Made by a program: the position numbers and the translations under genes
Shown here: positions 38,001-51,600 of the stretch, in pieces
Numbering within the stretch: position 1 is the first letter of the stretch
How the letters are laid out: the number at the start of each line of letters is the position of its first letter
Source: Haliclystus octoradiatus
Lineage: Eukaryota; Cnidaria; Staurozoa; Stauromedusae; Haliclystidae
Direction: 5' to 3'
Assembly: GCA_916610825.1 (NCBI GenBank)
Contig: OU744446.1
Coordinates: 4,783,001-4,847,000, forward strand
DNA length: 64,000 bases
Notes under the pieces: generated by a model
The model's database searches: none
Told to the model about the DNA's origin: nothing
The model's input: only the letters and a program-made list of their open reading frames with translations

Positions 38001-41000
38001 GTTGGGATGATTTGGGTGTCATCAGATTTTGATTCCTTTAAAGATTCAAAAACAAAAAACAATTACACATTGAGGCTTAAATAAATACAAAGTAATCCAA
38101 ACAATGGAATACTAATCAATAAAAATATGTACTGTATAATGTTCAGCATTATCTAACGCTACAGAAAGACATACCATGAATTAATTAATTACCACACATA
38201 ACTAATTTCTCTGTTAACAAGGGTTTGATTAATATCGATAGTACTACAGTATATATTTTAGATACTAGTAATAAAATGAGAAGGTCAAAAAAACACTTTC
38301 TTGACCTTCTCATTATTATTACTATTTACGCTCTGCTATTCACTAGCATTGAGCACTATCCAATTGCCAATATTAAGTTTTAATATTTATAATATTATTA
38401 CTATTTTATCTAAATTTTAGATACTAGATAGTCATGACTAGAGATCTGCGTTGGATCAGATTAGGCATTAGTAATCTGAATGTAGACACGAAATCTTAAT
38501 TCAAATTCAATCAGACTGCTGTTTTTGTTGAAAAAATCCCCAAATTTCGGATTTTATATTTTTAATCCGATCCGACATAATCCGACCATTGATAATGGTG
38601 GAAATTTTCAGGATGTGAAAAGTACAAAGTTTGCATGTTGTACGTAAATCAGCCGTGCATATGTAGCTCCATCACGATTTCGTCGGTTTCATAAATAATA
38701 AAGATATATAGCAAGGAATGTGATTGAAGTAGGATGGAGGTTTTGAACCATGGACCTTTTCATTTTACTTAATAAATAAATATTATGACATGATTATCAT
38801 ACGATAACAAATCCGATCCGAACTTTGCAAGGAAAAGAACAGTCTGATTCGATCCAAAGTAAAGAAAATGATCGCGAAAGCGACAAAGATCCGATCGGAA
38901 CAGATTCGGGTCAGACCTCTAATCATGACTTCCAAAATGAAGCATAGCTGAGGAAATTGCTTGGGGCTCTGCCTTTTATGCAGGGCACCCACAGTCGTTA
39001 ATGTGTATAAGATTGAAAAATGTGATCTTAGGGAACATAAATTTTATTTTCAAGCACTATTTAATTCATACAATTAATCATTTCTGTAACTGTTCCATTA
39101 TTTTGTCTGTATGTTTTTCACACATGACTCTCGTTATATTTTTATTCTCTGTGATTGCTCTTACAAAATCAGGTATTCCATTAATCTCGTAATACAGTAT
39201 ATTTTGGGGGTCCTAACAATAACATATGTGATTTCGACTGTATCTATCATCAAATGTACAGAAAGCGTTTTCCAGCTTTAATCAACATTTTGTTAGCCCT
39301 TCCCGTATTTTATACTAACTTCCACCTACAACTTAATAGTTTATCCCCAATACAAGGGGAAGGGTTCCTTGCAATAGCAATCAAACAGTGTACCAGCATT
39401 TGTTTAACTCAGCTTAAAATTAAAATTGTAAGCACCATTTAACATTACTTTTCTTAATTATAGATTCAATTAGCAAGTGTTGACCGACTGCTGGAACGAT
39501 TGGTTGATCCAAGAATCCCAGGAACAGATTATATGGATACATTTTTATTAACTTACCGACTTTTCACTGATGGGCCATATGTTTTAAAGTATATAATGGA
39601 TTGTTATTATACAATGGAGAATGATAGGGTTGATTCACCGAGCGCTACGCAAAGTCCTAATTATACATCAAATCGAAGAACATCTGTTGCCACTACTTCT
39701 GGTAGGATATAGGAAATTTAATCTGATACATTTTTGACTCATGGTTACGTAAGTGACCTTGAGTCTATACTGTCATGGTGGAAACGTTTTCATTTCATTT
39801 CATTTTTGACTAAATCTATTGTTCTTTTGAAATAACGTTCAACACACTGCTTTGCGTGCTAACAAAGGACGAACAAAAAACGATTGCGCAAGAAACACCA
39901 TTTTATTGTTAAAAATACAATGGGCATGCTGTGTGATTATTCCAAATTTTTAGCCAAATTTTTTTGACAAAATTTTTTTTCCATTGCCCGCCATGATGGC
40001 CGACTCGCAGCTTAGCGAGATTACGATTGCATTTTTAAATGAAATGTTTTCTAATACTCCTGGATTAGTTTACATCGTAATTATCTCTTCATTGGTAGAA
40101 CACATGATTGTTTTCTTCTTCTCGTCATTTGAATTGGTTAATGAAAGATTTTAATCGTTCTGTAACATCACTATTTGAGGTGAAACTTCGAAGATAATTA
40201 TTGTTGTGTTTTGACCATGAGAACTTTTGAACCGACAATTCATCATTTGGTTGGGGGCTTAGACAAGACAGTATTATATATTTATTGTTTGTATTGTTTT
40301 CTGAAGTTATTTATTACATCAAACTGCTAAGCCAGTCGTCATGGTTTTATTTGGTTTATTAAAATGTTTTAATTCTGCTGCGACATCACCTTAAGAAGAG
40401 ACAATTTCGCACGTCATTTACAACTCACACCTGTTTTATAAGTAGTGAAAATCACTTCATTTGTTATTATCTTGGTATGGTCTAGTGGTGAAGCGTTTGC
40501 ATAAGGCGTGCGGGGTCTTGGGTTCAATCCCATCGGTCTGCCTTCTCATTTTTTTTATTTTTTATTTGATTTATTATTTGGATATATTTTTCTTTATATT
40601 ATTATATTATTTGGATATTGTTATAACTTATTTCATTTTATTTGATTGAAGTTGATTTTTTTATTTGATCTGATTTTTATGTCATTCGATTGGATTGATT
40701 TACTTTTTTGAATTTGATTTGATTTTATTTTTCTTTGCATGATGATTTGATTGATATTCTATTGAATTTGATTTCAATTGGTTTATTTTGATTATTATAT
40801 TATTCACCATGAGTCCGAGCGTAGCGGAGCTATTTTTTTTATTTGCATTTATCGATTAGCCACAAACATGATAAGCTAGTAGCTTTTTTCACAGGGGGGC
40901 TGGTTAATTAGTTGGTTAGTGTTTTTTAGAGCATGTGTGAGTTTAATGACCGGATGCTCTTATTCTCTACTGATCACTTTTTATATATGCTGTATAGTGA

Positions 41001-44000
41001 AACTGTTATAATTGTCACCTCTATACAGTGGCCACCTGTCTATAGTGGTCACACTTAGTATGTCAAAAAAAATGTTTTATTGAATCAACCCTGTATATAA
41101 GGCCACCTGCCTGTAGTGGTCAATTTATCTACCTTATAACTGGCTGTTATATACACTGTATATACACTGTATTTATAAAACTCTATTTCAAAGAGATGAA
41201 ATTATTAATTATCCAAGAACTGAACAAAAATAATTTATTTGTATTGCTTTCCTTACTTGTGAACAATCTGATTATATTATAATTAACATCTCCCAGATCG
41301 TATGATTCTGTAGTTTTAGCGATATACTGATCGGTGATTTGATTATTTCTATCTATAGAATGTCGATCATCAACGTCTTCGTCTCCCTCTCTTCGACGTC
41401 ACAGAGGCTCAAGCATAATAAGTCAATCAAGTATGTCATCGACAGAAGACTTGAATCGAGTTGGTAAAACACCACCAATGTCACCAACTAGTACTTCATT
41501 CTGGATAGCCGGGCCAAAAGTTAAAACGAACGGTGTTACGTCTTCAAACGATGATGAATCTGTTTTTGAAATAGAAATGGATTCATCGCAACGATTAAGC
41601 AAACCATATTTTCTTCACCCCAGTCCATATAGCAAAGACGATGCTGATGATGTTTTACATCGACGACGAAAAACATCACCAGCTATTTTTGCTGGTGTAT
41701 ATAAATCAGAGAGTGTTGAAAACCTATTGAGTTCATCTTTAATTGGGTCAGGTTTGTATGGAATTGAAGAAGGAATAAATTCTCCGTCTCCAATACCAAA
41801 AGTTGCTCTTCATGGAAAAGTAGTCGATGACGACGGTACAACAGTTACAGTTAGTTCATCACCTATTAAACATATTAGATCTGTATCAAATCCTGATAAC
41901 ACTGGTAATGGCACATGTGCAATCGAACGGGGTAGATCATTTGCAAGTCGATTATTAGTAAGAGATAACGAATCAAAAAGGTTATCTTTGCCAGAAATAC
42001 CAAAATCAATACAGTTTGATCGGGAATCGATTAAACTTGGCACATCGCCATTATTACAAACAAAACAATTTATTGAAGGTGATGGCGATGCTGATTCATT
42101 AATGACAACAAGCGGCAGTGACGGTGATCTTGTAACGCAAGCAAATGAACAAAACGAACAAATTGAAAACAATAATGTTGGTAAACATAAAACATTAACA
42201 AGTACATCAAGTAATCCGTTAACATCGCAACCAAATAAAGGTCGTAGACCATCTGAAGAGAAAATCAAAAAGAAGTCGTCATTTTTACCTAATGCTTTAA
42301 AATCAAAAGGTAAACGGACAATGTCACGATCAGTAGGTGATAAACTAAAGCAATCAGTTGAAAATCTATTTTTTGGCGATGAAAAGGATGCAAGTCCTGA
42401 GAAACCAAAGTCACGCGATGTACGGACTCTGGCGGAGGAATTACAAAATGCTGGTGATCATTCAAGACGCGGAAGTAATGTCGAACCATTTGAGTTTATA
42501 GAAAAACCCAAATTACCCGACACAAAAGCTAGTAAAAAAGATAAGAAATCTAAAGGGGATACTCTAACGCGAAAGTCTCAGCCAAGAAAAATAAGCAGAG
42601 TTTCAATACGTGCTGTATTACCGAACCGTGGACCGTTAAAAATTATGAATGTCATGAAACATTGGTTATCAAAACATTTTCAGGTAAGCTCACATAAAAT
42701 TAATTATTTTCCTTCTCTAAATCGCTTGCGATACTGTAAAGTGTATCGTCTTATAGTGCAAATCAAAATTTGCAATGATTTCATAGCGTCTGGTTTATTT
42801 GCCAATGAAAACATCACCTAAATCTATTTGGTAAATTATTCATACTTCCATTCACACACTGTCACAAAACATCAATTCCCGTACAATCATATCTCTTCGT
42901 CATACTAATACAAAGTAATGCATAAATCTTGTAGGAAGTTGATGGTTAAGGTAAATGATGGACGGAAAACCATGCGTTCTTTGTCACATACCCTATGATT
43001 CCAAAATCAATTATGTGATAATATGCAGCGTAATGATTCCATTGCATTTATCCAAATTTACACTTACCGGTACCCGAAATTATTTAACAAGGACATGACC
43101 ATAAAATATTTTGGTCATTTTGGAAATTTGATTGAAAATCCTTTTAAAATGTTAGATGGCCATCAAACACAATTGCGACAAATAAAATACATGATCCAAC
43201 ACGCCAGACAAGACCGAATAGAGTGGCTAAACGTCTGCCCAGGGCTTTACATAACGATTAATAAAATGTGAACATCCATCATATATGTAGCATTGAAATG
43301 TAATTGAAATAAAGATTATACAGTGTAACCGGTTTGCTGCAAGTCAAAATTGCAAAAAAATTTCAATGTCAGTTTCATTTATCAGAATATGCACTTATGC
43401 GAAAGTATTTATCAAGGATTTGACTAGAAAATAATTTATAGGATTTCAGAGTCAGGTTGCTGCTAAGTGGGAGTTTCACTTACGTGAATTGCACTCAAGT
43501 GGGTGACACACTGTATTATCGTTGTATTTATTATTATTTGTTTTAGGACTTTGAAAGGTGTGCTGAGTTACGGAATTTGTTAAAAAGCAGTTTTAGCGAA
43601 TTAAAAGAGGCAGAAGGGACATTACCTGTTGTAAAAGAAATTGTTTCAAATATGGAAAAGTAAGTGTATTTATTTACCACTGATGCAAAAGAATAAAATG
43701 TATTTTATGTGTAGTTACGGTCAAACTTTCTTAATATCCCCCCATTTGTTTCATCTGAAATGATGTGGCTTTTAGTCAATTAGCTGCGATAATGATCTAT
43801 TTAGCTGCGGTAAAGCGACTTTCTAGCTGCAGAGTTAATTCCATGTCTTTTATTACCCCCTTGAACAATGCATGGGTAAAATATCCTTCCTACCCAAAAA
43901 AGTAAGTTAGTATTTATGATGATAATTATTCACAATTCACATTATTTTTAGATCGTTGGATAATCAACAGCAAATTGGTACTGTGACGCAAATGGATGAG

Positions 44001-47000
44001 ATTTTAGCTCGAAAATTTACCGCGGAGGAAATCAGGGAAGTTCATATTGAGCAATGGACGCCACAAAGTATCGCTGACAACCTTACGTTATTAGAACATT
44101 ATCTCTATGCAAAAATCCCCTCACAGTAAGTGACATTCAATTTTTTAGGTGGCTTTCAGACTATTTCCACCCTTGTGAACTCTAGTTATTGCCATTTTCT
44201 CATTGTTCAATCCATTACAGATATTCTACATATCTTTGATTTCAGACTAATTTTTAAAACTGAATAGTCATCTCATGTCTGGATATTACTCCTTATTACC
44301 TCCCTATACTCCGACGGTTTCAACTCACTGCACTCATGTAAGGCTTTCTCACCATGTGTGTGAAATGAGAGGGACCTCACATCACCTTTCAAGGAGATTA
44401 CCATTGAAACACAAATAGCAAAGCGAGACAGCTTTACCTCCCATCAAAAGATTCATGGATAAGAAATGATGTGACAGCGCATGACAATAGCGCATATTAC
44501 ATATTACATAAACCTTATTCTAAACGTAAATTGAATTTGGTCTGTGACACAGGTTTATCAGACACTTGATACTATTATTTACTGTGTTTTATAAGTTTCT
44601 GATGTAGCTTCCAAATATTTCACATTTCAGTGAATTTTTAAGCTGCTCTTGGACTCATAAAGATAAAGAAACAAGAGCACCAAATATTCTAAAAGTTATC
44701 CGTCGATTTAACCATGTGAGTAATATTATTCATTCATTTTCATCAGTCAATCAACCCTGTCTTAATGACCACCTCTGTATTAAAATCCCCACCCTTTGGT
44801 GGGGTTTTGGGATTGGTGCTTGGTTGGTGGGAGTTACTCATTCGTTCGTTAGGCAGCTAAACTCGTGCTAACCTGTCTCCACCACTCGAACCAAGCACCG
44901 TCACACTGATATTCAGTGGAGAAATTAAAACTACCCTGTTGAAATAAATGTTAGACATTCTACATTTTTATACAGAAATATTAACTCAAACATAGACTCT
45001 ACATTCATCTAATAGCAGTCACTATAGTGTCGGACAAAGCCTAGCCTATATGAGACTAAATACCTGCTAACTTATCTAAAGTATAATCAGCAAAGACAGT
45101 AATGGAGAGGGCGGGTGGGAAGCAATCGAATCACGACTGTTTCGTGTACGTCTTGACATATTTGCGTTGCGTTTAATTAAATGCGAATTCGTTCGTTCGT
45201 TATCGACCTGCTAGCAAGCTAGCACATGCAAGAATGACTACACCCTTACAGTATCACGAGACTTACCCTCTGTTGTGGAGAAGAGGCTGACCAAGATCAC
45301 ATGATTCCAGGTAATGCAGTGCACTTATGCCTCGTGGCATCTGATGGCATACATTCAAACGAGGCAATTCCAGCATAACGATTGTACGTAGGACGTACTT
45401 CGAACCCCCTCAAAAAGGTCTGGATTTTAACCTCAACTACATGATATATAGTTACAATTAAAATCCCCACCCTTTGGTGGGGTTTTGGGATTGGTGCTTG
45501 GTTGGTGGGAGTTACTCATTCGTTCGTTAGGCAGCTAAACTCGTGCTAACCTGTCTCCACCAAAATTGGACTCCAAGGTGCTTGGAGAAGAGATACAGGT
45601 TCTTATCTGTAGCTCCCACCAAATTATGCCCAAGCAGCAAGCACACACATCAAACTGACTTTCTGGAAAAGACATCAAACTATGCCAGAACACTGGAAAA
45701 GGTTGAAAGTGATGCTGGTGAAGTTCTGGTATATAGCAGATACGCTTGGCTATTCCAGCGTCCTAGAGCTTTGATGATATGATCTGGAATGCCATTACGA
45801 CCAGCCACTGTTGCGGCCCCAATTCTGAAACTGTGCGTTGAGAAATTTCCGGGAATTTTGGACTCCACAAAGATAGAGCGCAACCAAGATGACAGACAAA
45901 GACGAGACAAGGTATCGCCAGATTTATATAAGAAAAGGGGTCCAGCCTTTTCACCACGCTTGAACAGATAAGCAGACATAGCTGCAACAGCACACAGTCT
46001 TGATGATCCAAGGCCAATATGGACATAACATCCTTCACGGAATGAATCAGTTTTGGATGCCTTGATTCTAACTCGCATAGAAGTAGGTGTAATGACTGAA
46101 TCAAAAGACAGATCAGAAAGCTGCAAATGGATTGCTGAATCAAAACTTTGTAGATTCGGTACGGTGAACTCTGATGACCTGAGGAATCCAAAGTATGCTA
46201 GCGTGCATGCAGCCCAAAACATTATGTGGTCTTCACATGAGAAATTCAATGACCGATGAATAATTTCCATGAGCGAGTCTGTAATGGGCAGACGAGGTAT
46301 AGTGCTGTCAAGGTGTGTCTTTTTAATTCCTTGACAAAGTCGATGGAGGCGTGCACAATTTATTAGTGGGTCTGCAAAACCTTGCTCTAGATGTAATGCT
46401 CTTACAGCCGATAGGTAAACCTTGATTGAAGGTAGCTTGAGTGAATCAGACAAATGAGTCACAAACAAGCATAACATTGACTCAGTAGTAGGACAAGGAG
46501 ATGAATAGCCATGCTGAGTTGAGAACACCAGAAAACGATGTTGGGCCGATGAATACGTACGTCTAGTGGAGGGTGCCAGGCTGTTGCATATAAGTTGCTG
46601 ACATCTTGCTTGCAGTTGATTTATGCCAGGTCCATCAACAACCGGTTGTCTAGCAGTGTTGGACAGTCTTTGGCAGAGGGTGCCAGTTTGAAGAATACCT
46701 GCCAATGAAAGCGAGATAATGCATCAGCAATCCCGTTGTTGATGCCAGCAATATGCTGTGAAGTGAAAGAAAAATTCTGTTGTGCGGCCACAAATAGTAA
46801 TTTTCTTAATAGTCGCATGATTACAGGAACCTTAGAAGTCCGACAATTGAGAATGTGAACAACTGCTTCGTTGTCGCATCGAAAATTTACATGACAACGG
46901 GTCCAGTCTGAACCCCAAATGTGAGCTGCAACTACAATGGGGAATAGTTCCTTATATGCAATTGATTGCTCTGCTTGATATTTGCTCCAGATTCCATTAA

Positions 47001-48291
47001 ACCAATTTCCTTGGTAGTATGCACCATAACCCATTGAACCAGAAGCATCAGTAAACAATTCAAATTCAGCGACTGTTGGCATTCCTTGGAACAACCAAAA
47101 ACTGACGCCATTCCATTGACCAAGGAAGTTATGCCACCAAAACAAATCTTGCTTAAACTCGCAATTCAGTCGCACCGGATGAGAGTTTGATCTAAAGGAG
47201 CCCAGCAAATTCAACATACGGCGTATAAAGGTGCGACCAGGCCAAACTACTTTAGCTGCATGGTGTAAATGACCAATAAGAGATTCCAATTCGTTGCGGT
47301 TACATCGCCGTTTGGAAACCCACGACTCTATCAGAGATTGAAGGTTGGCCAGTTTGTCTGCTGGGAGACAAGCAGTCTGAGTTAGAGAGTCTAGCTCAAT
47401 GCCTAGTACAACCATCGACGTAGAAGGTCCTTCACATTTTTTGGAATTGAGTGGTAGGCCCAATTCCCTGCATACCTCTTGTGCTAAATACCATTGGCGA
47501 GCACATTGATCTGAATCAGGTGGCCCTACCATGATAAAGTCGTCCAAATGGTGGACAATATTTGACACATCAAAATGGAATGATAGAATCCATTCGACCG
47601 CTTCAGCCACTGCGTTGAAGATAAATGGTGCCGATCTCAACCCAAATGGTAGGGTCAAGTCTACAAAGTAATTGCCTCGCCACTTCATACCTAGTAATGC
47701 CCGGTCTGTCGGGTGAACTGGAATATTCCGGTAAGCAGCTTCAACATCAAATTTTGCCATCAGCGCTCCAACCCCAAGGCTTCCTATCATTGAGAGAATC
47801 TGGTCTAGCTGGACATAATGCATACTAAATTCAGACTTATCAATGCCATCGTTGACGCTAGAGCCACAGGGGGCTGACAAATCTACTATGAGTCGCCATT
47901 TTCCTGGTTGATTCTTCTTAGGAATAACACCAAAGCTACTGACTTGAAGTCCATTGATAGGAGGAATGTTGAAAGGGCCAGCAACTCTTCCTAAGTGTAC
48001 TTCATTGTCCAGATAGTTATCAATCACTGAAGAATATTTGTGGGCCGAAGCATTATTTTTTTTGGATGACTTGAGACGTTGCATAGGGTTAAAACCCAAT
48101 CTAAAGCCTTCTCTGATTCCACTTATAACGTAAGAAGCAAATAAGGAATTAGGATGAGAGGTCAAATAATAGGCAAAACGATCCACTTGTAAAGGAGTGA
48201 TTGATGCAATTGAAGGCAAAAGACTGGCAGCTAGAACAAAAATCAAAACACACTGAGCCACATCCAATAATTCTGCTCAATCAACACTGAA

Positions 48292-48322
<31 letters not shown>

Positions 48323-48638
48323 ACGGATATTGGTCCGCTATTCTGTATTCCGTATTTTAATTCGGTGTATCCGTTAAATTTGATTGCGGACTTCTCGGTC
48401 GTTACGTCTGAAAAGATCGGCTGCTATCTAAAAAAATTATTTTCGATCGTAGCTGATGAATTTGGCAGCTAAATGAGACAAACAAAGGGGGGGTGTTGCA
48501 CAATAACATTGACCATGCCTTGGCCAATCTAAAAGAGAGGAAGCATTTATTAGCCAATCGGCTTTGACTACATTTTATAATGAACTATTGGATTGAGAAA
48601 CGAATTTGTGAAGCTGCCTATTTGTTTGGTCTACAAGT

Positions 48639-48678
<40 letters not shown>

Positions 48679-51600
48679 GCGGCACAAGCAAGGTAAACTA
48701 AATGCCTTGAGATTTACTTGAATAGTAACGTAAATTTGCATTTAAGTTTTGATTTACAATTCAATCGGCTCCAATTTAATCTACACTCGTATAACAACAT
48801 CGAAAGTTACAACAATAACCAGCGATCAAGGTGCGATAAATTGAATATATTTTTTCATTTACAGCTAACAGCAGTTTATGTTTTTGTAAATAAAACTGAC
48901 AGTACTATTGCACGCATACATTCCTCGACCTTGGTTTGAAATCGTGACCTTATTGAAGTCGTGATAAACGATGTTTCGGATAATTAAATCGTCACAGTTG
49001 AGACACTCAAAAACAAAAACAAGACATATTTTATGAATAAGCTCAATGACCAATAACTCGCTTTTTGTAACACATGCCTCGGTTTTCAGACTTATATGGC
49101 CACAAACAAGAAACTTAGAACAACCCTTCACCGTTTTTTAATGACAATAAATAGACACAAAAAACACAAAGAATTGAATTGAGTGTAAAATAATCATTGA
49201 AACACTATGATAACATTAAGAAAAGAGTAAATAAGATAAAAACAATTATAAATCCACTAACTACTATTTTGTCAGTGAAGGAAATCAACAGAATAGAAAT
49301 AAAATAAACAAACTAGACCAACATATATATAAGGACTAACGCCGTTGCAACTGCCTGCTGTCGGAAGGCTTGAGAGGTTGTACCAAAGCTGGCACATTAG
49401 ATTGTTTATTGCAGTCAACACTTCGATGGCTTTCTGAACATTTTGAACAAATATGATTGAATCGGCATACTCCATACCGCGATGAACACCATCCACCGTT
49501 CCATGATGTGCAAACTCGCAATCCGTTAGTGGTACCTCGTGGTTCTGCACCTCTTGTAGCTGTACCACCTTTTTCCGAACGCGTGTGGTCTAGTCGAGAG
49601 CGAACAACAGCTCCAGCAGTATGGTACGTGTATAATTGATGGTTGATTAGAGACCAATCTGATTGTTGACTAGCTGCAGCGTGTTGTCGAAAGGCTGTAT
49701 CATAGGACAACCACGCCCAGCAATTGAATTGGCGGAATAGCCGGATTATGACAAGTTTATAAGACGATAAGTCCTTCCATCGTCCAGGGCAATAAGTGGT
49801 TAGTACTGACATAAATATTGTGAAAGCTTCCACCCAGCTGATAATATCGTCAATCTTTCGACGATTTGATTTTGGCTTACCAATTAAAATAGCTAGACCG
49901 TCCATAACTAATTGTGGCTCTGTCTCAACGTCAACCACCGAAGGCGACAATAGTTCAGATAGCTCTATGAAGCGACCATTGACTATCTGACCAACCAGCT
50001 TAGCTGGAATTGGCGAGTAACCTGGACCAATAATATAAGGTTGAAAGACCTGTGGCAGCGTAGGCAATAGGCTGCTGGTGATTGGTGTCGTAGTATCCAG
50101 TGATGCAGATGTACCAGATAAATAAGTGGCAGCTGCAACGGCGTCTCCGCTAGACAACGGCATAGAAAAAGTATTCACAAAAGAGGGCATAGACAATAAA
50201 CCTGACGTACCTGGATTAACGCTGGCATTTGCAGTTGGTAAATGTGCCGATGGTGCGCTTACCGGAGCCGATGGTGATGGTCTACTAGCTGCCATTACAG
50301 CTTGTGCCACGTCGTTAACAAAATCCTGGCGTTGTTGAGGGTCTTCAAACATACCACTCGGAAAAGGAACTTCTGAAGTGACTTGAGGAGACGTAACCAA
50401 AGATGATCTTGATTCCGGTATCACATAAGGCATTGAAGCAATCGAATCACGACTGTTTCGTGTACGTCTTGACATATTTGCGTTGCGTTTAATTAAATGC
50501 GAATTCGTTCGTTCGTTATCGACCTGCTAGCAAGCTAGCACATGCAAGAATGACTACACCCTTACAGTATCACGAGACTTACCCTCTGTTGTGGAGAAGA
50601 GGCTGACCAAGATCACATGATTCCAGGTAATGCAGTGCACTTATGCCTCGTGGCATCTGATGGCATACATTCAAACGAGGCAATTCCAGCATAACGATTG
50701 TACGTAGGACGTACTTCGAACCCCCTCAAAAAGGTCTGGATTTTAACCTCAACTACATGATATATAGTTACAATAAGAGTCATCTTGAAATCCAAGATTG
50801 GCTTAAATTACAGAAACATTGACTAGAAATAAATACCACTAGATAATCATAATTTAGATAATACGTGATAATATTCTTTATTTCAATCTCATTTGTATAT
50901 CGTACATGACTGTATACACTAGGATAGGTCAAAATAAAATAAAAATAGAGTATTGATCTGGAACATGCTTGCAAATTTTTATCCAATTTTAATGGGGCTA
51001 TATACCAATTTGGCAAAATTATGATCTATCCAGTAGCCAATAGAGGGGGTTGTATTACGTACTAGATCTAATTTCAGTTCTTGTTTCATCTAAAATTCTA
51101 ATAGTTTGCGCTAAGTTAAACATTTTATCATCATCATCATTTAGTGAGATAAACTTTTATGCCTATACAAGCTTTTTTTCAAAGGGCTCATTACAAAAAA
51201 TGCAATATACAGTCAAACCTGTTATAACTGTCACCTCTATACAGCGGCCACCTGTCTATAGTGGTCACTCTTTCAATGTCTAACATAGTATTTTCTATTG
51301 AATCAAACCTGTATATAAAGGCCACCTGTCTATAGTGGTCAATTTATCTACCTCTCGTAGCTGGCTATTATATACAGGTTTGACTGTAATGTTCTTTTTT
51401 TTAAAAATACCAGGATTAAATAATTAGTCAATTTACAATAACATAATTTTTCACATTTTGAAAAGTATTGCTATTTCCTTCCTGCTGCATCTGTTTTAGG
51501 TTTCAAATATGATTGCCCATGAGGTGATTCATTTACCTTCGCCAGACGAAAGAGCAAAAAGAATGGAGTTCTGGATTGCTACTGCTGCACTTTGCCGTGA

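Larger units (their letters stand above)
44781..50774 (-). mobile_element. Full-length Ngaro-type tyrosine-recombinase retrotransposon
   Basis: About 6.0 kb on the - strand inside RasGRF intron 21. In sense order: A1 (50774-50435), gag-like ORF, a 1.1 kb spacer, RT-RNase H, tyrosine recombinase, B1 (45562-45459), A2 (45458-45119), a 234-bp spacer, B2 (44884-44781). This is the split direct repeat pattern (A1 ... B1A2 ... B2) of Ngaro and PAT. The absence of a methyltransferase-like domain between RNase H and recombinase favours Ngaro. There is no staggered target duplication, as expected for recombinase-mediated insertion; a shared AT dinucleotide lies at both junctions. All three frames are intact and the copy is nearly identical to a second one, so insertion was recent. 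Confidence 0.93.

Noticed and set aside
41810-42489. Long - strand frames opposite RasGRF exon 18
   Set aside because: Shadows of the large coding exon; the + strand translation is in phase with both neighbours.
43023-43271. 82-codon frame in RasGRF intron 18 as a gene
   Set aside because: No recognisable family, no splice support and the phase does not fit the RasGRF model.
46053-46259. + strand frames across the Ngaro element
   Set aside because: Antisense shadows of the recombinase and RT frames.
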